64,000 bases of DNA from an uncultured Flavobacteriales bacterium (GCA_913059205.1 CAJXRM010000004.1:1-64000); one strand, 5' to 3'; numbered from the stretch's first letter, positions 25,315 to 34,782 are shown. The notes: generated by a model not told the origin, from the sequence alone. Made by a program: numbers and translations.

Positions 25315-27462
25315 CTAGTTTATAAAATATTGAACGATAAATTGATCAACAATTGTGGTGATGATTTTCACATCATTTTTTGAAGAAATTAGTGCTTTTG
25401 TTTGTCCTTCAAAGTTGGAATTGCTTACCTTTTCGCCAGTCGTTCTATACAAATATACATTATTCTCAATACCATCGATGACAGCAACTAAGTTATTTCC
25501 CGAATTAGAGCTGTCGATGAATACGTCCTCTATTTCATTGAACGAAACGCGAATAACACCGAATGAAACACCTTGGCTGTTGACAAAATGGATTTCATTG
25601 TTCGATTGGATAATCAAATGAGGGTTTCTTGCTAGACCATCTTTTTTAATGATTTTACCAGCTGGATAATTTCCTAGTTTTATTGCGTTACCCTTTTGAT
25701 CGTACTTGATTAACGCATTGTTGTTCATCGAAAATTGGATCAATTCATTCGGGATTTTAACGGACACCGCGTTTCCAGAAGTGTTGAAATCTCTATAGTT
25801 TTTGTTGTGATCTAAATCGTACATATAGAACGATCGCCCATCGGAGAATCCTGCGTAAAGTGTTTTAATGCTCGCCCAAACATCGATTTGTCGTGTAATT
25901 GGAATTGGAACTTTAATGCTGTTCAATTCGCGCCCTTTGGAGTCAAAATGCATTACACGATTGTTGTCAGTTGCAATCAAGAAATAGCTTTTACCTTGCC
26001 AGCGATAAAAATGAACATCATTGCTTGCATTGTTTTCAAGTTCAATGGGAAAACCTGAAACTTCTTTGCCCGCTTTGTCAAATAAATATATGCACGTAGT
26101 TGTGTTTAATAGAAAGTACGATTCCCCATTTTCATGTAAATCGATAACAGTTAGATTGCTTTTGGCAGTTGAATTCAGTTGTTTTTTCCATGCCAGTTTT
26201 CCATTTTCAAAACAGGCCATTTCACCTTTTTTTCCAAGAGCTACAATAGTGTTGTCATCTTCAGTTAAAACAAAATCCTTGATATCGAATCCGCAATTCA
26301 CAGATAAGGGTTGCTTGTTGGTTGTGGCAAGAGCAGTTTCCCCTTTTCCAAATAAGGTTTGAAGTATTTTACCTCGATAAACGGCTTTTGTATAGCGCTT
26401 GTCACCTGAAATAAAACGTTCAGACACAGACTTTGGTAAATTTCCGTAAACACGATTTTGCGAGCTTGGGTTCAATGCAATTGTATTTCCCAATTTGAAA
26501 TCTGCCAGCAAAGCATCACAAGTAGTTTCGTCTTCTGAAAACACAATCAGATCATCTAAATATTTCGCATGGTATTTCTTTCCTTTTGAGGGGAAATCTG
26601 ATGTCAATGCATTGGAAAAAGCAGTTGCGTCAATCGTTTGGTTGATGTCATTTAAAATAAGAATTGGATCCTGTCCCAATATATAATCTGAAACAAGTGC
26701 TTTTTTCCCATTCATCGTTACAGTGACAAAGCCGTTTAACATCCATTTGCTCATTGGACCGTCTTTTACCACCTGATCGAAAGTTGTTGCGAAATCACGT
26801 TCAATAAAATGGTAGTTATCTATTTTGGATGAAATAATCCGACCAAATACCACTTCATCCTTTATCTGATTCCCTTGTTCTATGTTTTCATTGTGTGTAA
26901 TGAAATTCGTCTTTTCACCGGCGCTGAAGTATATGTCGGTGGTTGATTGAACTTTAGAATCTGTATCAAAAAGCACGATGGATGCACTTGCTTTTTTGTC
27001 GAACGTAAAACTTTCCGTGTTTTCTGATGTGTACAGTTCTGATTGAGTAATGTATAAGTTGTTTTTAGAATAGCGACCTTTGATATTTCCTTTGGAAAAT
27101 TCTCTCGATGTTATGTTTAATGTTCCGTCTAATGAGATGAGCAGCGCTTTGATCGATTTCTTTGTCCACTTGTTTTTTGATACAATTAATGCATGTGGCA
27201 AGTTTTTGCTGAGGTAAATTGTTGGACTTTCTTCATCTTTAAACTCGCTAGTAAGTGAGGAAAACGGATTAAGATTAAATCCATCCAATTGGTTGATGTC
27301 AACTTCAGATACCCGATTAATAATCAGTAATTCACCGTCTTTTCCGCCAAAGAAAGCCGTAGGTGAGAAATCATTTTTGTTGTTCAAGATTTCCATCCCG
27401 ACATAACCAATCCAACCTAAACTTAGAATAAATATAAGTGCTAAAATGACACGATTAATCAT
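25315..27462 (-). CDS. Membrane-anchored periplasmic protein with propeller-like C-terminus, unknown
   Basis: No characterised family recognised. One membrane segment at the N-terminus (VILALIFILSLGWIGYVGM) suggests an inner-membrane anchor with about 690 residues in the periplasm. The first half resembles DUF3352-type proteins in general layout; the second half has strand pairs typical of a PQQ/WD40-like propeller (NTIVALGKKGEMACFENGKLAWKKQ; KSYFLIATDNNRVMHFDSKG). It lies directly upstream of the OmpA/TSP3 gene with nine bases between, so the two probably share a transcript and possibly an envelope function. A -7 element lies 17 bases upstream of the start. Confidence 0.7.
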   Translation of the reverse strand: MINRVILALIFILSLGWIGYVGMEILNNKNDFSPTAFFGGKDGELLIINRVSEVDINQLDGFNLNPFSSLTSEFKDEESPTIYLSKNLPHALIVSKNKWTKKSIKALLISLDGTLNITSREFSKGNIKGRYSKNNLYITQSELYTSENTESFTFDKKASASIVLFDTDSKVQSTTDIYFSAGEKTNFITHNENIEQGNQIKDEVVFGRIISSKIDNYHFIERDFATTFDQVVKDGPMSKWMLNGFVTVTMNGKKALVSDYILGQDPILILNDINQTIDATAFSNALTSDFPSKGKKYHAKYLDDLIVFSEDETTCDALLADFKLGNTIALNPSSQNRVYGNLPKSVSERFISGDKRYTKAVYRGKILQTLFGKGETALATTNKQPLSVNCGFDIKDFVLTEDDNTIVALGKKGEMACFENGKLAWKKQLNSTAKSNLTVIDLHENGESYFLLNTTTCIYLFDKAGKEVSGFPIELENNASNDVHFYRWQGKSYFLIATDNNRVMHFDSKGRELNSIKVPIPITRQIDVWASIKTLYAGFSDGRSFYMYDLDHNKNYRDFNTSGNAVSVKIPNELIQFSMNNNALIKYDQKGNAIKLGNYPAGKIIKKDGLARNPHLIIQSNNEIHFVNSQGVSFGVIRVSFNEIEDVFIDSSNSGNNLVAVIDGIENNVYLYRTTGEKVSNSNFEGQTKALISSKNDVKIITTIVDQFIVQYFIN

Positions 27463-27478
27463 GGTACTATTCTTTAGT

Positions 27479-27486
27479 CAAAAATA
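27479..27486 (-). promoter_or_regulatory. -7 promoter element for the propeller-ompA operon
   Basis: The minus strand reads TATTTTTG, matching TAnnTTTG. It lies 16 bases before the ATG at 27462. I did not find a matching -33 TTG at the usual distance. Confidence 0.4.
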
Positions 27487-27560
27487 GAAAGAATGTGCAT
27501 TGATATTTTTTGTGGATGGTTTTAAAATCAACAATGATTTGTGTACTTAACAATTGAAGC

Positions 27561-28169
27561 TTAATCAAAGAGCGAAAGTTGGTTCGCAGGTAGCAAGGTA
27601 AATGATTTTCTGTGGTGCTTGCATTCGCCATGATGGAATATTTCTTGACGGTGTTTTTTTGTTGGATAGCCTTTGTTTTGTTTCCAGCCGTACATCGGAA
27701 ATTCTTCATGAATTTTCTCCATATAATCGTCGCGATATGTTTTTGCAAGAATAGAAGCCGCGGCAATGGACAAGTATTTTCCATCACCTTTGATTATGCA
27801 ATTGTGTGGAATGGAAGGGTAAGAATTGAATCTATTTCCGTCTATCAACAAGGCTTCCGGGCGTGTTGTTAATTGATCGACCGCGCGATGCATTGCTGTG
27901 AAGCTGGCGTTTAAAATGTTTATTTCATCGATTTCTTTTTCGTAAACGAAGGAAACAGCAAATGCAATGGCTTCCTTTTCAATGATTGGGCGCAACAATA
28001 TGCGTTTTGATTCTGACAGTTGTTTTGAATCGTTGAGCAACTCGTTTTTGAAGTTGGCAGGAAGAATTACAGCAGCTGCAACAACTGGTCCCGCTAAACA
28101 ACCACGACCTGCTTCATCACAGCCCGCTTCAATTTTATTCTTGTCAAAGTATGGAAGTAACTTACTCAT
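27561..28169 (-). CDS. rnhB: Ribonuclease HII
   Basis: 202 residues from ATG at 28169 ([20 protein letters not shown]). The ORF is open for 103 more codons, but that part has no family counterpart and overlaps the divergent gene at 28280. The acidic active site is visible: Asp-Glu in [14 protein letters not shown], Asp in LLIDGNRF, and Asp in [12 protein letters not shown], with [12 protein letters not shown] between. The enzyme nicks RNA within RNA/DNA duplexes, removing misincorporated ribonucleotides. The terminal [15 protein letters not shown] contains a possible clamp-binding QLSLFD motif, which is inferred from its resemblance to the QxxLF consensus. Confidence 0.95.
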   Translation of the reverse strand: MSKLLPYFDKNKIEAGCDEAGRGCLAGPVVAAAVILPANFKNELLNDSKQLSESKRILLRPIIEKEAIAFAVSFVYEKEIDEINILNASFTAMHRAVDQLTTRPEALLIDGNRFNSYPSIPHNCIIKGDGKYLSIAAASILAKTYRDDYMEKIHEEFPMYGWKQNKGYPTKKHRQEIFHHGECKHHRKSFTLLPANQLSLFD

Positions 28170-28279
28170 TGCAGACAAAGTTGTAAAAAAAAGTGTAGAT
28201 TTAACAGTGAAAACGAAATAGGAGCAACTTTTAAAACGTTCTATTCGTCTAAGAACTAGTTGAAATAAAAAAACAAACA

Positions 28280-28654
28280 ATGAAAAAAATAATTTATAGT
28301 ATCGTTTTGTTGGTAAGCATGTCTTCAATGACATTTGCTCAAGAAGCTGAGAACATCGCAAAATCGAATGGAAAAACTGAACTTGTGAATAGTAAAACGA
28401 CTGGTGAATACCAATTTCACTTCGTAACTGAAAGAACCAAGGAATCAGTTGAAAAAGCGGCGAGTTATTATACGTCAAACTTCACAGTTGATTTCGATGA
28501 AGCTTCAAATACAGCGACTATAAATATGATAGAAAATGATGTAACGTCACGAACTATTGTAGCGCGATTTTTAGCAGTAAATCAAGTGAGATTTGTAGAG
28601 ATTGATGGGACGAACGTTGATATGTCTGTCTTTATTGAATCGTATTTGAAGTAA
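28280..28654 (+). CDS. Small secreted protein of unknown function
   Basis: 124 residues with a signal peptide ([17 protein letters not shown]). The mature part of about 103 residues has a beta-alpha-beta pattern ([22 protein letters not shown], then [16 protein letters not shown] and [19 protein letters not shown]) that resembles the ferredoxin-like HMA shape without the metal-binding Cys pair. No family name is offered. It diverges from rnhB and is followed by a strong terminator, so it is a separate, probably well-expressed unit. Confidence 0.75.
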   Translation: MKKIIYSIVLLVSMSSMTFAQEAENIAKSNGKTELVNSKTTGEYQFHFVTERTKESVEKAASYYTSNFTVDFDEASNTATINMIENDVTSRTIVARFLAVNQVRFVEIDGTNVDMSVFIESYLK

Positions 28655-28671
28655 ATACAGTAAAGAATTTT

Positions 28672-28700
28672 AAAGGGACTATTCGTTAGTCCCTTTTTTT
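28672..28700 (+). terminator. Strong intrinsic terminator
   Basis: AAAGGGACTA (28672-28681) pairs with TAGTCCCTTT (28687-28696) around a 5-base loop, followed by an uninterrupted T-run to 28700. It ends the 28280 gene and lies only 10 bases before the M23 start codon. Confidence 0.93.
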
Positions 28701-28710
28701 ATGCCATATT

Positions 28711-29421
28711 GTGAACGAATATTTAAATTTTTACTCTGTGATAACCGCCGACTTATTGGGAATAGAAAGCAGATCAATTTTTGTCATTGACAAGGCATTT
28801 GCTAAAAAGGATTATGTTCCGTTGGATTTATCCAAAGACAATAAAGTACTTCGTTCAGTTGATGTAGCTTCCTCTGACAAGTTAGGCGAATATGTGAATG
28901 AGCAAATTCAATTGAAAGGTGGTAAAATTGCTTTTGGTGGTTATTTGGAAACACGAAACATTTACCAGCGAAGTGCTTATTTTAACCAGAAAACGCTTCC
29001 AGAAGACGAGCGCAACATTCACTTAGGAGTCGATATTTGGGTTGAAGCTGGAACAAACGTTCTTGCTGCTTTGGACGGCGAAGTGCATAGTTTTAATAAC
29101 AACCTGAATCATGGAGATTACGGTCCTACCATTATTTTAAAACATTCACAAGGCGATTTTTGTTATTATACTTTGTATGGACATTTAAGTGAAGAGTCGC
29201 TGTTGGAATTGAAAATAGGGAAGCGGTTTAAACAAGGAGAAGCAATTGCCCAACTTGGATCGTCTGAAGTAAATGGCGATTATCCACCCCATCTGCACTT
29301 TCAGATTATTCTCGACATTGAAAACTATTTGGGAGATTATCCCGGTGTTTCCAGTTTGAAAACTTTAGAGTTTTATAAAAAGAATTGTCCTGATCCAAAT
29401 TTATTGTTGGGATTGACTTAG
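28711..29421 (+). CDS. M23-family (LytM) metallopeptidase without signal peptide
   Basis: 236 residues with a GTG start. The zinc-binding residues of M23 are present: His and Asp in HLGVDIWVEAGT, and the HxH of PPHLHFQII; YTLYGHLSEESL is the conserved strand with a further His. Family members cut peptide cross-links of peptidoglycan, but this protein has no signal peptide or membrane segment, so it is either cytoplasmic or exported in an unrecognised way. The start lies 10 bases after a strong terminator, leaving little room for its own promoter. It ends in a four-base overlap with the convergent VOC gene. Confidence 0.85.
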   Translation: MNEYLNFYSVITADLLGIESRSIFVIDKAFAKKDYVPLDLSKDNKVLRSVDVASSDKLGEYVNEQIQLKGGKIAFGGYLETRNIYQRSAYFNQKTLPEDERNIHLGVDIWVEAGTNVLAALDGEVHSFNNNLNHGDYGPTIILKHSQGDFCYYTLYGHLSEESLLELKIGKRFKQGEAIAQLGSSEVNGDYPPHLHFQIILDIENYLGDYPGVSSLKTLEFYKKNCPDPNLLLGLT

Positions 29422-29831
29422 TCGTAATCTTCTTCCACTAATCGTTTTGAAATCCACCAATAATTGCCGCTAGGATCAATAACTCCCGATTGTCTGTCTT
29501 CGTAGGGCATATCGGCAGGTTCAAATTCAACTTGAGCCCCAAATTCCACGGCGCGCTTATGCATTTCATCAACATCATCCACGTACAAATAAAAAGATGT
29601 GCGCATGTTCAAATACTGATTTCGTGCTTGGCTCACCATGAAACAAGAAGTTCCAATTTTTAGAATTACGTTGGCCAATTCTCCATTCTGCGGGTTGATT
29701 GACCTGCTTAGTTCTTCAGCGAAAAAAGCATTCTTAAGAAACGCAATGAGTTCTGCGGGATGTTTAACCATCAAGTACGAACTGATTGTTCCAAATCCCT
29801 CTGGGCGGTATGTGTTGTAAATGTTGTTCAT
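29418..29831 (-). CDS. VOC-family (glyoxalase-like) protein
   Basis: 137 residues with the two beta-alpha-beta-beta-beta units of the vicinal oxygen chelate fold. The second unit has FYLYVDDVDEMHKRAVEFGA and DRQSGVIDPSGNYWWISKR, which resembles PhnB/YdeO-type members. The first has ISSYLMVKHPAELIAFLKNAF. A metal-binding set is not certain, so enzyme activity is open. The stop overlaps that of the M23 gene (TTAG). Confidence 0.85.
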   Translation of the reverse strand: MNNIYNTYRPEGFGTISSYLMVKHPAELIAFLKNAFFAEELSRSINPQNGELANVILKIGTSCFMVSQARNQYLNMRTSFYLYVDDVDEMHKRAVEFGAQVEFEPADMPYEDRQSGVIDPSGNYWWISKRLVEEDYD

Positions 29832-29856
29832 TTTAATCTGTTTTGTTTTTTGTAGA

Positions 29857-30291
29857 TCAACAATCGTGGTTCACGTAGTTTACTTCTTCGAACTCGTTTT
29901 GGATAGTTTCCATTTTGTCGCTCGGAATTTCTACTTTTTGAAAGTTTACTGGAAGTTGTTTTTTCGAATCGGGACTAATCCAAATGCCGTCGAATCCATT
30001 GGCTCCTTTTTTTAAAATCAATACACCTGTAAAGCCGTACTCAACAAGCACGAATTGGGAATTGTAGTTGGAGGTGATGTTCAATTGCAGCCATTCGCTT
30101 TTCCCATTGTATTTATACATACCATCGTACATTATGTCTGTTGTGCATTCGTTTTCATACGATTGTACATATAAAGTTAAGGGTGTTTTTCCATCCATTT
30201 TTCCTTTGTATACTTCTGATTGAATATCTTGTGAGAAGGTGTATTGGAAGCTTGCTAAAAATGCGATGGTGGTTAAAATTATCAATCTCAT
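29857..30291 (-). CDS. Small exported protein of unknown function
   Basis: 144 residues with a signal peptide (LIILTTIAFLASFQYTFSQ). The mature part is beta-rich (VYKGKMDGKTPLTLYVQSYE; FVLVEYGFTGVLILKKGANGF) and ends in a Cys (VNHDC); another Cys sits at about residue 49. No family is recognised. It lies 25 bases upstream of the VOC gene on the same strand, so the two may share a transcript. The 165-base gap before it shows no gene. Confidence 0.7.
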   Translation of the reverse strand: MRLIILTTIAFLASFQYTFSQDIQSEVYKGKMDGKTPLTLYVQSYENECTTDIMYDGMYKYNGKSEWLQLNITSNYNSQFVLVEYGFTGVLILKKGANGFDGIWISPDSKKQLPVNFQKVEIPSDKMETIQNEFEEVNYVNHDC

Positions 30292-30456
30292 GAAGGAATG
30301 TTTAATGATTTTGCGAAGTGCTATACCTAATAAAAACTGTAGTTGTAAGGTAAGAATGTTTTTTAAAATAAATTCGATTTTTCAACCTTGAGAACAAAGA
30401 AAAAGTCATTTCTTGAATGTAATCCATTCTTCATCACAAAACACTTTATTATTCGT

Positions 30457-31488
30457 TTACTTTCCGAATTTCGATTCGATTAGTTTCATTGTTTTCTCTG
30501 AATACCTGTGTACACTTGCATGTTCATAAATCGAATAATTGTTACGTGTTTTCTTTGCGCCATTCTCAATTAGGAATACAAGTAATTCTTCTGAATAGTG
30601 ATTGTCTATGACATAGTCCAACCAATATTCGTATTTATCTTGAGCGCTTTTTTTCAATTCAAATTCTAGAGGTTTATTGAGGTCGAGACCTTTAGACAGT
30701 AATTTTTCCATGATTTTTGGGTCAAAATCATGATTTGAACGGACAAACATTAATATCTCAAATTGATTAATGCGTTGAGGGTTAATTCCGTAGTCCAACA
30801 CGGTATACAATTTTGTTTTCCATTGGCCTCGTCTGTTTTCTTTTCTATACCTGAAGCTAAGATCAAGAAAACTTGACCAACTGATTGTTTTGGGGTTTGC
30901 ACCTAGTTTGACAAAAAAATCAATTTTCTTTAGGTCTGTTTGACAATACTTTAAATCAACTGCTTTTGGATTGGCTCCATATTGAATCAATGTGTCGCAA
31001 ACCGCCTGTTTTAAGTCATATTTATTTGCCCAATCCAGTGAAGTTAATGAGTCACTTGAGATGACGTTTGGGTCTGCGCCAGATTGCAAGAGTAGAGAAA
31101 GCGCTTCAGATTTGTTGTGAGCGTCACTCAGTAAAGCCGCTTGAATTGACGTCAATTGGAAGGTAGAACGACTGGTCATCAAAGAAGTTATCGTATGCAG
31201 AAGTCCGCCACTTCGACCTACTCCGTGACGTGTGCTTCTCGAAAATTCTACAGGAATATCAAGACACTTTTTGTCGTTGCATAGTATTTTAACACTATCT
31301 AGTTTGATGGTGTCAGATAAAAGTAAGTTGTGTAAGGTTTTCGCATTATAGAACATTGTGCTGTCCATTGCTACAGACGCACTTAAAGCTTTGGTTCTTG
31401 TGTTTTTATTTCTGGCAGGTGAGTTTGTATTTCTACCACACGAATAAAAAAGCACTAACACAGGAATACAAAATAGAATGGCTCTCAT
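30457..31488 (-). CDS. Ankyrin-repeat lipoprotein
   Basis: Start at 31488 (MRAILFCIPVLVLFYSCG) gives a lipoprotein signal with lipobox FYSC; the ORF begins seven codons earlier. After a linker, from about residue 100, six or so degenerate ankyrin units can be seen by their loops: LLLQSGADPN, LIQYGANPK, FVKLGANPK, VLDYGINPQ, LLSKGLDLN and LIENGAKK. Ankyrin arrays bind proteins; the partner is unknown. The Cys pair CNDKKC in the linker could form a disulfide. Predicted to be anchored in the envelope. Confidence 0.8.
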   Translation of the reverse strand: MRAILFCIPVLVLFYSCGRNTNSPARNKNTRTKALSASVAMDSTMFYNAKTLHNLLLSDTIKLDSVKILCNDKKCLDIPVEFSRSTRHGVGRSGGLLHTITSLMTSRSTFQLTSIQAALLSDAHNKSEALSLLLQSGADPNVISSDSLTSLDWANKYDLKQAVCDTLIQYGANPKAVDLKYCQTDLKKIDFFVKLGANPKTISWSSFLDLSFRYRKENRRGQWKTKLYTVLDYGINPQRINQFEILMFVRSNHDFDPKIMEKLLSKGLDLNKPLEFELKKSAQDKYEYWLDYVIDNHYSEELLVFLIENGAKKTRNNYSIYEHASVHRYSEKTMKLIESKFGK

Positions 31489-31540
31489 GCTAATGCTAAA
31501 AATACACAAAAACGTTTGTATGTCTCAAAAAAGGATGGGC

Positions 31541-31573
31541 AAAAAAAAATCCCCTTTCGTATGAAAGAGGATT
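31541..31573 (-). terminator. Terminator of the fad operon
   Basis: AATCCCCTTTC (31548-31558) pairs with GAAAGAGGATT (31563-31573) at 10 of 11 positions. On the minus strand the stem runs into a T-tract (A-run 31541-31549). It lies 20 bases after the acyl-CoA dehydrogenase stop. Confidence 0.9.
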
Positions 31574-31592
31574 CTGTGTTATTTGATTCAAT

Positions 31593-33383
31593 TTAGAAAC
31601 AATATTCGTTTGCTTCAATGATTTTAGATGCAATTAACTGGCGTGCTTCTTTTGGATTGAAAGCTTCGGTTTTTGTGAAACGTTTCAGTCCCATCAACAT
31701 CATGCGTGCTTCATCTCCGTCTGCAAAAGAGTAAATCGCATCTTTTCCTGCTTTGTTGATTTTATCTGCCGCATCGTAGAAGTAGGTTTTAACGATCGCA
31801 ATTTCTGCTTCGTGACCTGCTTCGCCTTTTGTGTCAATCAATTGTTGAACGCGTAACAATGCAGATTCAGCTAAGTACGTCCAAATGGCGATGTCGGCAA
31901 TGTTCATCAATACTTCTTGTTCTTTCGAAATCGTTTGCATCAACTTTTGCACAGCAGATCCGGCAATCATTAAAATTGCTTTTTTGAAACCGTCTAAGTA
32001 TTCAAATTCATTTGCCAACGCACCTTCGCCTTTTTCTTTTGTTTCGGGAATACTCATTAGTTCACCTGCGACTTTCATAGCGTGTGACATTAAATCCAAT
32101 TCACCTTTCATTGCTCTACGCAATACCATTTCAACGGTCAACAGACGGTTAATTTCATTTGTTCCTTCAAAAATTCGGTTAATTCTTGAATCGCGGTAAG
32201 CTCGCTCTACTGAAGATTCAGCCGAGTAGCCCATACCACCAAAAATTTGAACTCCTTCGTCTACCGCATAATCCAACGCTTCAGAAGCAGCCACTTTCAA
32301 AATGGCACATTCGGGCGCAAACAATTCAATACCTTTGAGTGTTGCAGGACCTTTTTCCAATCCTTCTGCTACGTATCCAGCAATAGCGTCATCAATATTT
32401 TGACCTGCTCTGTAGGTTGCGGCTTCCACTACATAACCCAAAATTGCTTGTTGCGCTAACTTGTAACGGATGGCGCCGTATTTTGCAATTGGTCGCCCAA
32501 ATTGTTCTCTTTCATTTGCATAACGTACAGAATCTGTTACAACGAATTTCACGCCTCCCATAACACCACCAGCCAATTTAATACGACCAATGTTCAAAAT
32601 GTTCAAGGCGATTTTAAATCCGTTTTCACGTTCTGAAAGCATGTTTTCAACTGGAACTTTCACGTCATTAAAGAAAACTTGACGCGTAGAAGAACCTTTA
32701 ATTCCCATTTTCTTTTCTTCTGGATTCAGAGATATTCCAGGACTGTTGGCTTCAACTAAGAAGGCCGTTAGTTTATCGTCGTCATCAATTTTGGCAAAAA
32801 CCGTAAATAAGTCGGCAAAACCAGCGTTGGTGATCCACATTTTTTGTCCATTCAAGACATAATGCTTTCCATCGTCCGTTAATTTCGCTTTTGTTTTTCC
32901 AGAGTTGGCATCCGATCCTGCACTTGGTTCTGTTAAGCAATACGATGCTTTCCATTCACCGCTCGCCAATTTAGGAACGTATTTTTTCTTTTGTTCCTCA
33001 TTTCCATAATAGAGTAGCGGCAAAGTACCGATTCCAGTGTGTGCTCCATAAGCAACAGAGAATGAGCCAGCTGCGGCCAATCGCTCAGTTGCCAATAAAG
33101 AAGTTTTGAAATCAACACCCATTCCACCCAACTCTTCTGGGACGGACATTCCCAATAATCCAAGTTCTCCTGCTTTTTCCATCAAAGAAGACATAAATCC
33201 TTCTTCCATGCTGTCCATGCGCTCGATGTTTGGTGTAATTTCGGCAGCAACAAATTCATCGCACATTCCGGCAATCATTCGTTGTTCCTCTGTCCAGTTT
33301 TCGGCAATAAAAATTTCTGATGGAGCCGTATTTCGGATGATGAATTCGCCTCCTTTGATCGGTGATGAGTTGTTTTCTGACAT
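31593..33383 (-). CDS. Acyl-CoA dehydrogenase, long (VLCAD/FadE-like) form
   Basis: 596 residues, longer than the 380-residue classic form, with a C-terminal helical extension as in very-long-chain enzymes and Bacillus FadE. FAD-binding and substrate motifs: YCLTEPSAGSDANSGKTKA, KMWITNAGFADLFTVFA, and the catalytic Glu in RIFEGTNEINR. It introduces the trans-2 double bond into acyl-CoA, the first step of beta-oxidation; electrons pass to an electron-transfer flavoprotein, which is not in this window. Last gene before the terminator at 31541, in the same direction as the thiolase and fadN-like genes. 79 bases separate it from the helicase gene. Confidence 0.95.
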   Translation of the reverse strand: MSENNSSPIKGGEFIIRNTAPSEIFIAENWTEEQRMIAGMCDEFVAAEITPNIERMDSMEEGFMSSLMEKAGELGLLGMSVPEELGGMGVDFKTSLLATERLAAAGSFSVAYGAHTGIGTLPLLYYGNEEQKKKYVPKLASGEWKASYCLTEPSAGSDANSGKTKAKLTDDGKHYVLNGQKMWITNAGFADLFTVFAKIDDDDKLTAFLVEANSPGISLNPEEKKMGIKGSSTRQVFFNDVKVPVENMLSERENGFKIALNILNIGRIKLAGGVMGGVKFVVTDSVRYANEREQFGRPIAKYGAIRYKLAQQAILGYVVEAATYRAGQNIDDAIAGYVAEGLEKGPATLKGIELFAPECAILKVAASEALDYAVDEGVQIFGGMGYSAESSVERAYRDSRINRIFEGTNEINRLLTVEMVLRRAMKGELDLMSHAMKVAGELMSIPETKEKGEGALANEFEYLDGFKKAILMIAGSAVQKLMQTISKEQEVLMNIADIAIWTYLAESALLRVQQLIDTKGEAGHEAEIAIVKTYFYDAADKINKAGKDAIYSFADGDEARMMLMGLKRFTKTEAFNPKEARQLIASKIIEANEYCF

Positions 33384-33462
33384 TTTATTTTTTGTATGTT
33401 TTTTTTCTAATTCTGAAATTTAGTAATAAAATTAAAGTTATGCATGCATAATCTAAAATAGT

Positions 33463-34779
33463 TTACATCGCAAGCTCTATTTTTAATTTTTTCCCCTTAA
33501 TTTTTTCATTTTTAATGTGTTTCAAGACATCTTTGTACTTGTCTCTTTTTACAGCAGCGAAAGAAATTCGGTCTTGAACAATAATTAATCCCAATTCTCC
33601 TTTGTCTAGTTTTCCTTGTTTTGAAAGAAAACCAACAATATCAATTTTGTTGATTTTATCCTTTTTACCTCCGCTTAAATAAAGTGTAATCCAATCAGGC
33701 GAGAGATAGAGTTCATTTTCCTTTGGAACACGAAATTCATTTTCAGGCAATTCAATATAGTCTGGCAATTGTGTTGATTCGCCGATAAACAAATATGAAT
33801 TTCCGTCAGCGGCCATTCGCGCTGTTCTTCCTTTACGGTGTGTAAACGCTTCTTTGCTATTTGGGTATTGGTAGTGTACAATGTGATTGACTTCTGGAAT
33901 GTCTAATCCTCTCGATCCCAAATCTGTACAAACCAGAGTAGGAGCACTTCCGTTTCTAAACTTAATTAATGCACGGTCGCGCTGGTCTTGTTCCAAACCT
34001 CCATGGTAAGATACACAGGTAATTCCTCTGTCGTTCAATTGAAAAGCAACATCTTCTGCAACTTCTCTAAAATTGCAAAACACGATAGAATGTTCATTGT
34101 TGAATGACATTACCATGTTGCTGAGGTTGTGAATTAAATCACCGCGGTAATGCACGGCGTATTCCTTTATATTAATTGTTTCGTCTTCCGACAATTCGTC
34201 AATGGTTGTAGCGTTTTCCTGATTGATATACGAAGGAATTTCTTCCATTCGCGTAGCCGAAACCAACATCGTATGTTTGATGTTGTCCATGTAGGACAGG
34301 ATGAATTTCATCTCATCGTTGAATCCCAATTCCAAGCATTTGTCGAACTCATCAATAGCAACAAAGGACGCGTATTCCAAATGAATGTTGTCTCTGTCGA
34401 TGTGATCAGCAATTCTACCTGGTGTTCCAATAAGTACAACAGGTGTTTCAGACAAGCTGTTTTCTTCTTCCTTCATGGAATGTCCACCATAGCACAATGT
34501 CGCCTTGTGTCCTGTTTTCAATGAACGAAAAACATCGTGTATTTGAACAGCTAATTCACGAGAAGGAGCAATAACAACACCTTGAATTCCTTGCTTGTGA
34601 GCGTCAATTTTTGAAAGCATCGACAATAAAAAAGCCAATGTTTTTCCAGAGCCTGTTTTGGAATAAAGTAGAACGCTATCGTGTTTTTTGAATTCAAAGA
34701 TGGATTTTTCTTGAATCTCCATCATTGATTCGTGTCCTGCATTTCTGAGGAAATTGGTTAATTCTTTGACGTTGTTCAT
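33463..34779 (-). CDS. DEAD-box RNA helicase with DEFD motif
   Basis: 438 residues with the usual helicase order: Q-like region near MMEIQEKSI, motif I SKTGSGKT, Ia PSREL, Ib GTPGRI, motif II as DEFD (not DEAD), III SAT, IV HSIVFCNF, V DLGSRGLDIP, VI HRKGRTAR. The C-terminal 80 residues resemble the DbpA RNA-binding domain (DKINKIDIVGFLSKQGKLDK then GLIIVQDRISFAAVKRD). DbpA acts on 23S rRNA helix 92 in 50S assembly; whether this one does is inferred from the domain. It begins three bases after the thiolase stop, so it is transcribed within the fad operon. Confidence 0.92.
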   Translation of the reverse strand: MNNVKELTNFLRNAGHESMMEIQEKSIFEFKKHDSVLLYSKTGSGKTLAFLLSMLSKIDAHKQGIQGVVIAPSRELAVQIHDVFRSLKTGHKATLCYGGHSMKEEENSLSETPVVLIGTPGRIADHIDRDNIHLEYASFVAIDEFDKCLELGFNDEMKFILSYMDNIKHTMLVSATRMEEIPSYINQENATTIDELSEDETINIKEYAVHYRGDLIHNLSNMVMSFNNEHSIVFCNFREVAEDVAFQLNDRGITCVSYHGGLEQDQRDRALIKFRNGSAPTLVCTDLGSRGLDIPEVNHIVHYQYPNSKEAFTHRKGRTARMAADGNSYLFIGESTQLPDYIELPENEFRVPKENELYLSPDWITLYLSGGKKDKINKIDIVGFLSKQGKLDKGELGLIIVQDRISFAAVKRDKYKDVLKHIKNEKIKGKKLKIELAM

Positions 34780-34782
34780 TAA

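Noticed and set aside
28170-28478. N-terminal extension of ribonuclease HII by 103 residues
   Set aside because: The extension has no family similarity, overlaps the divergent gene at 28280, and [12 protein letters not shown] fits the usual start.
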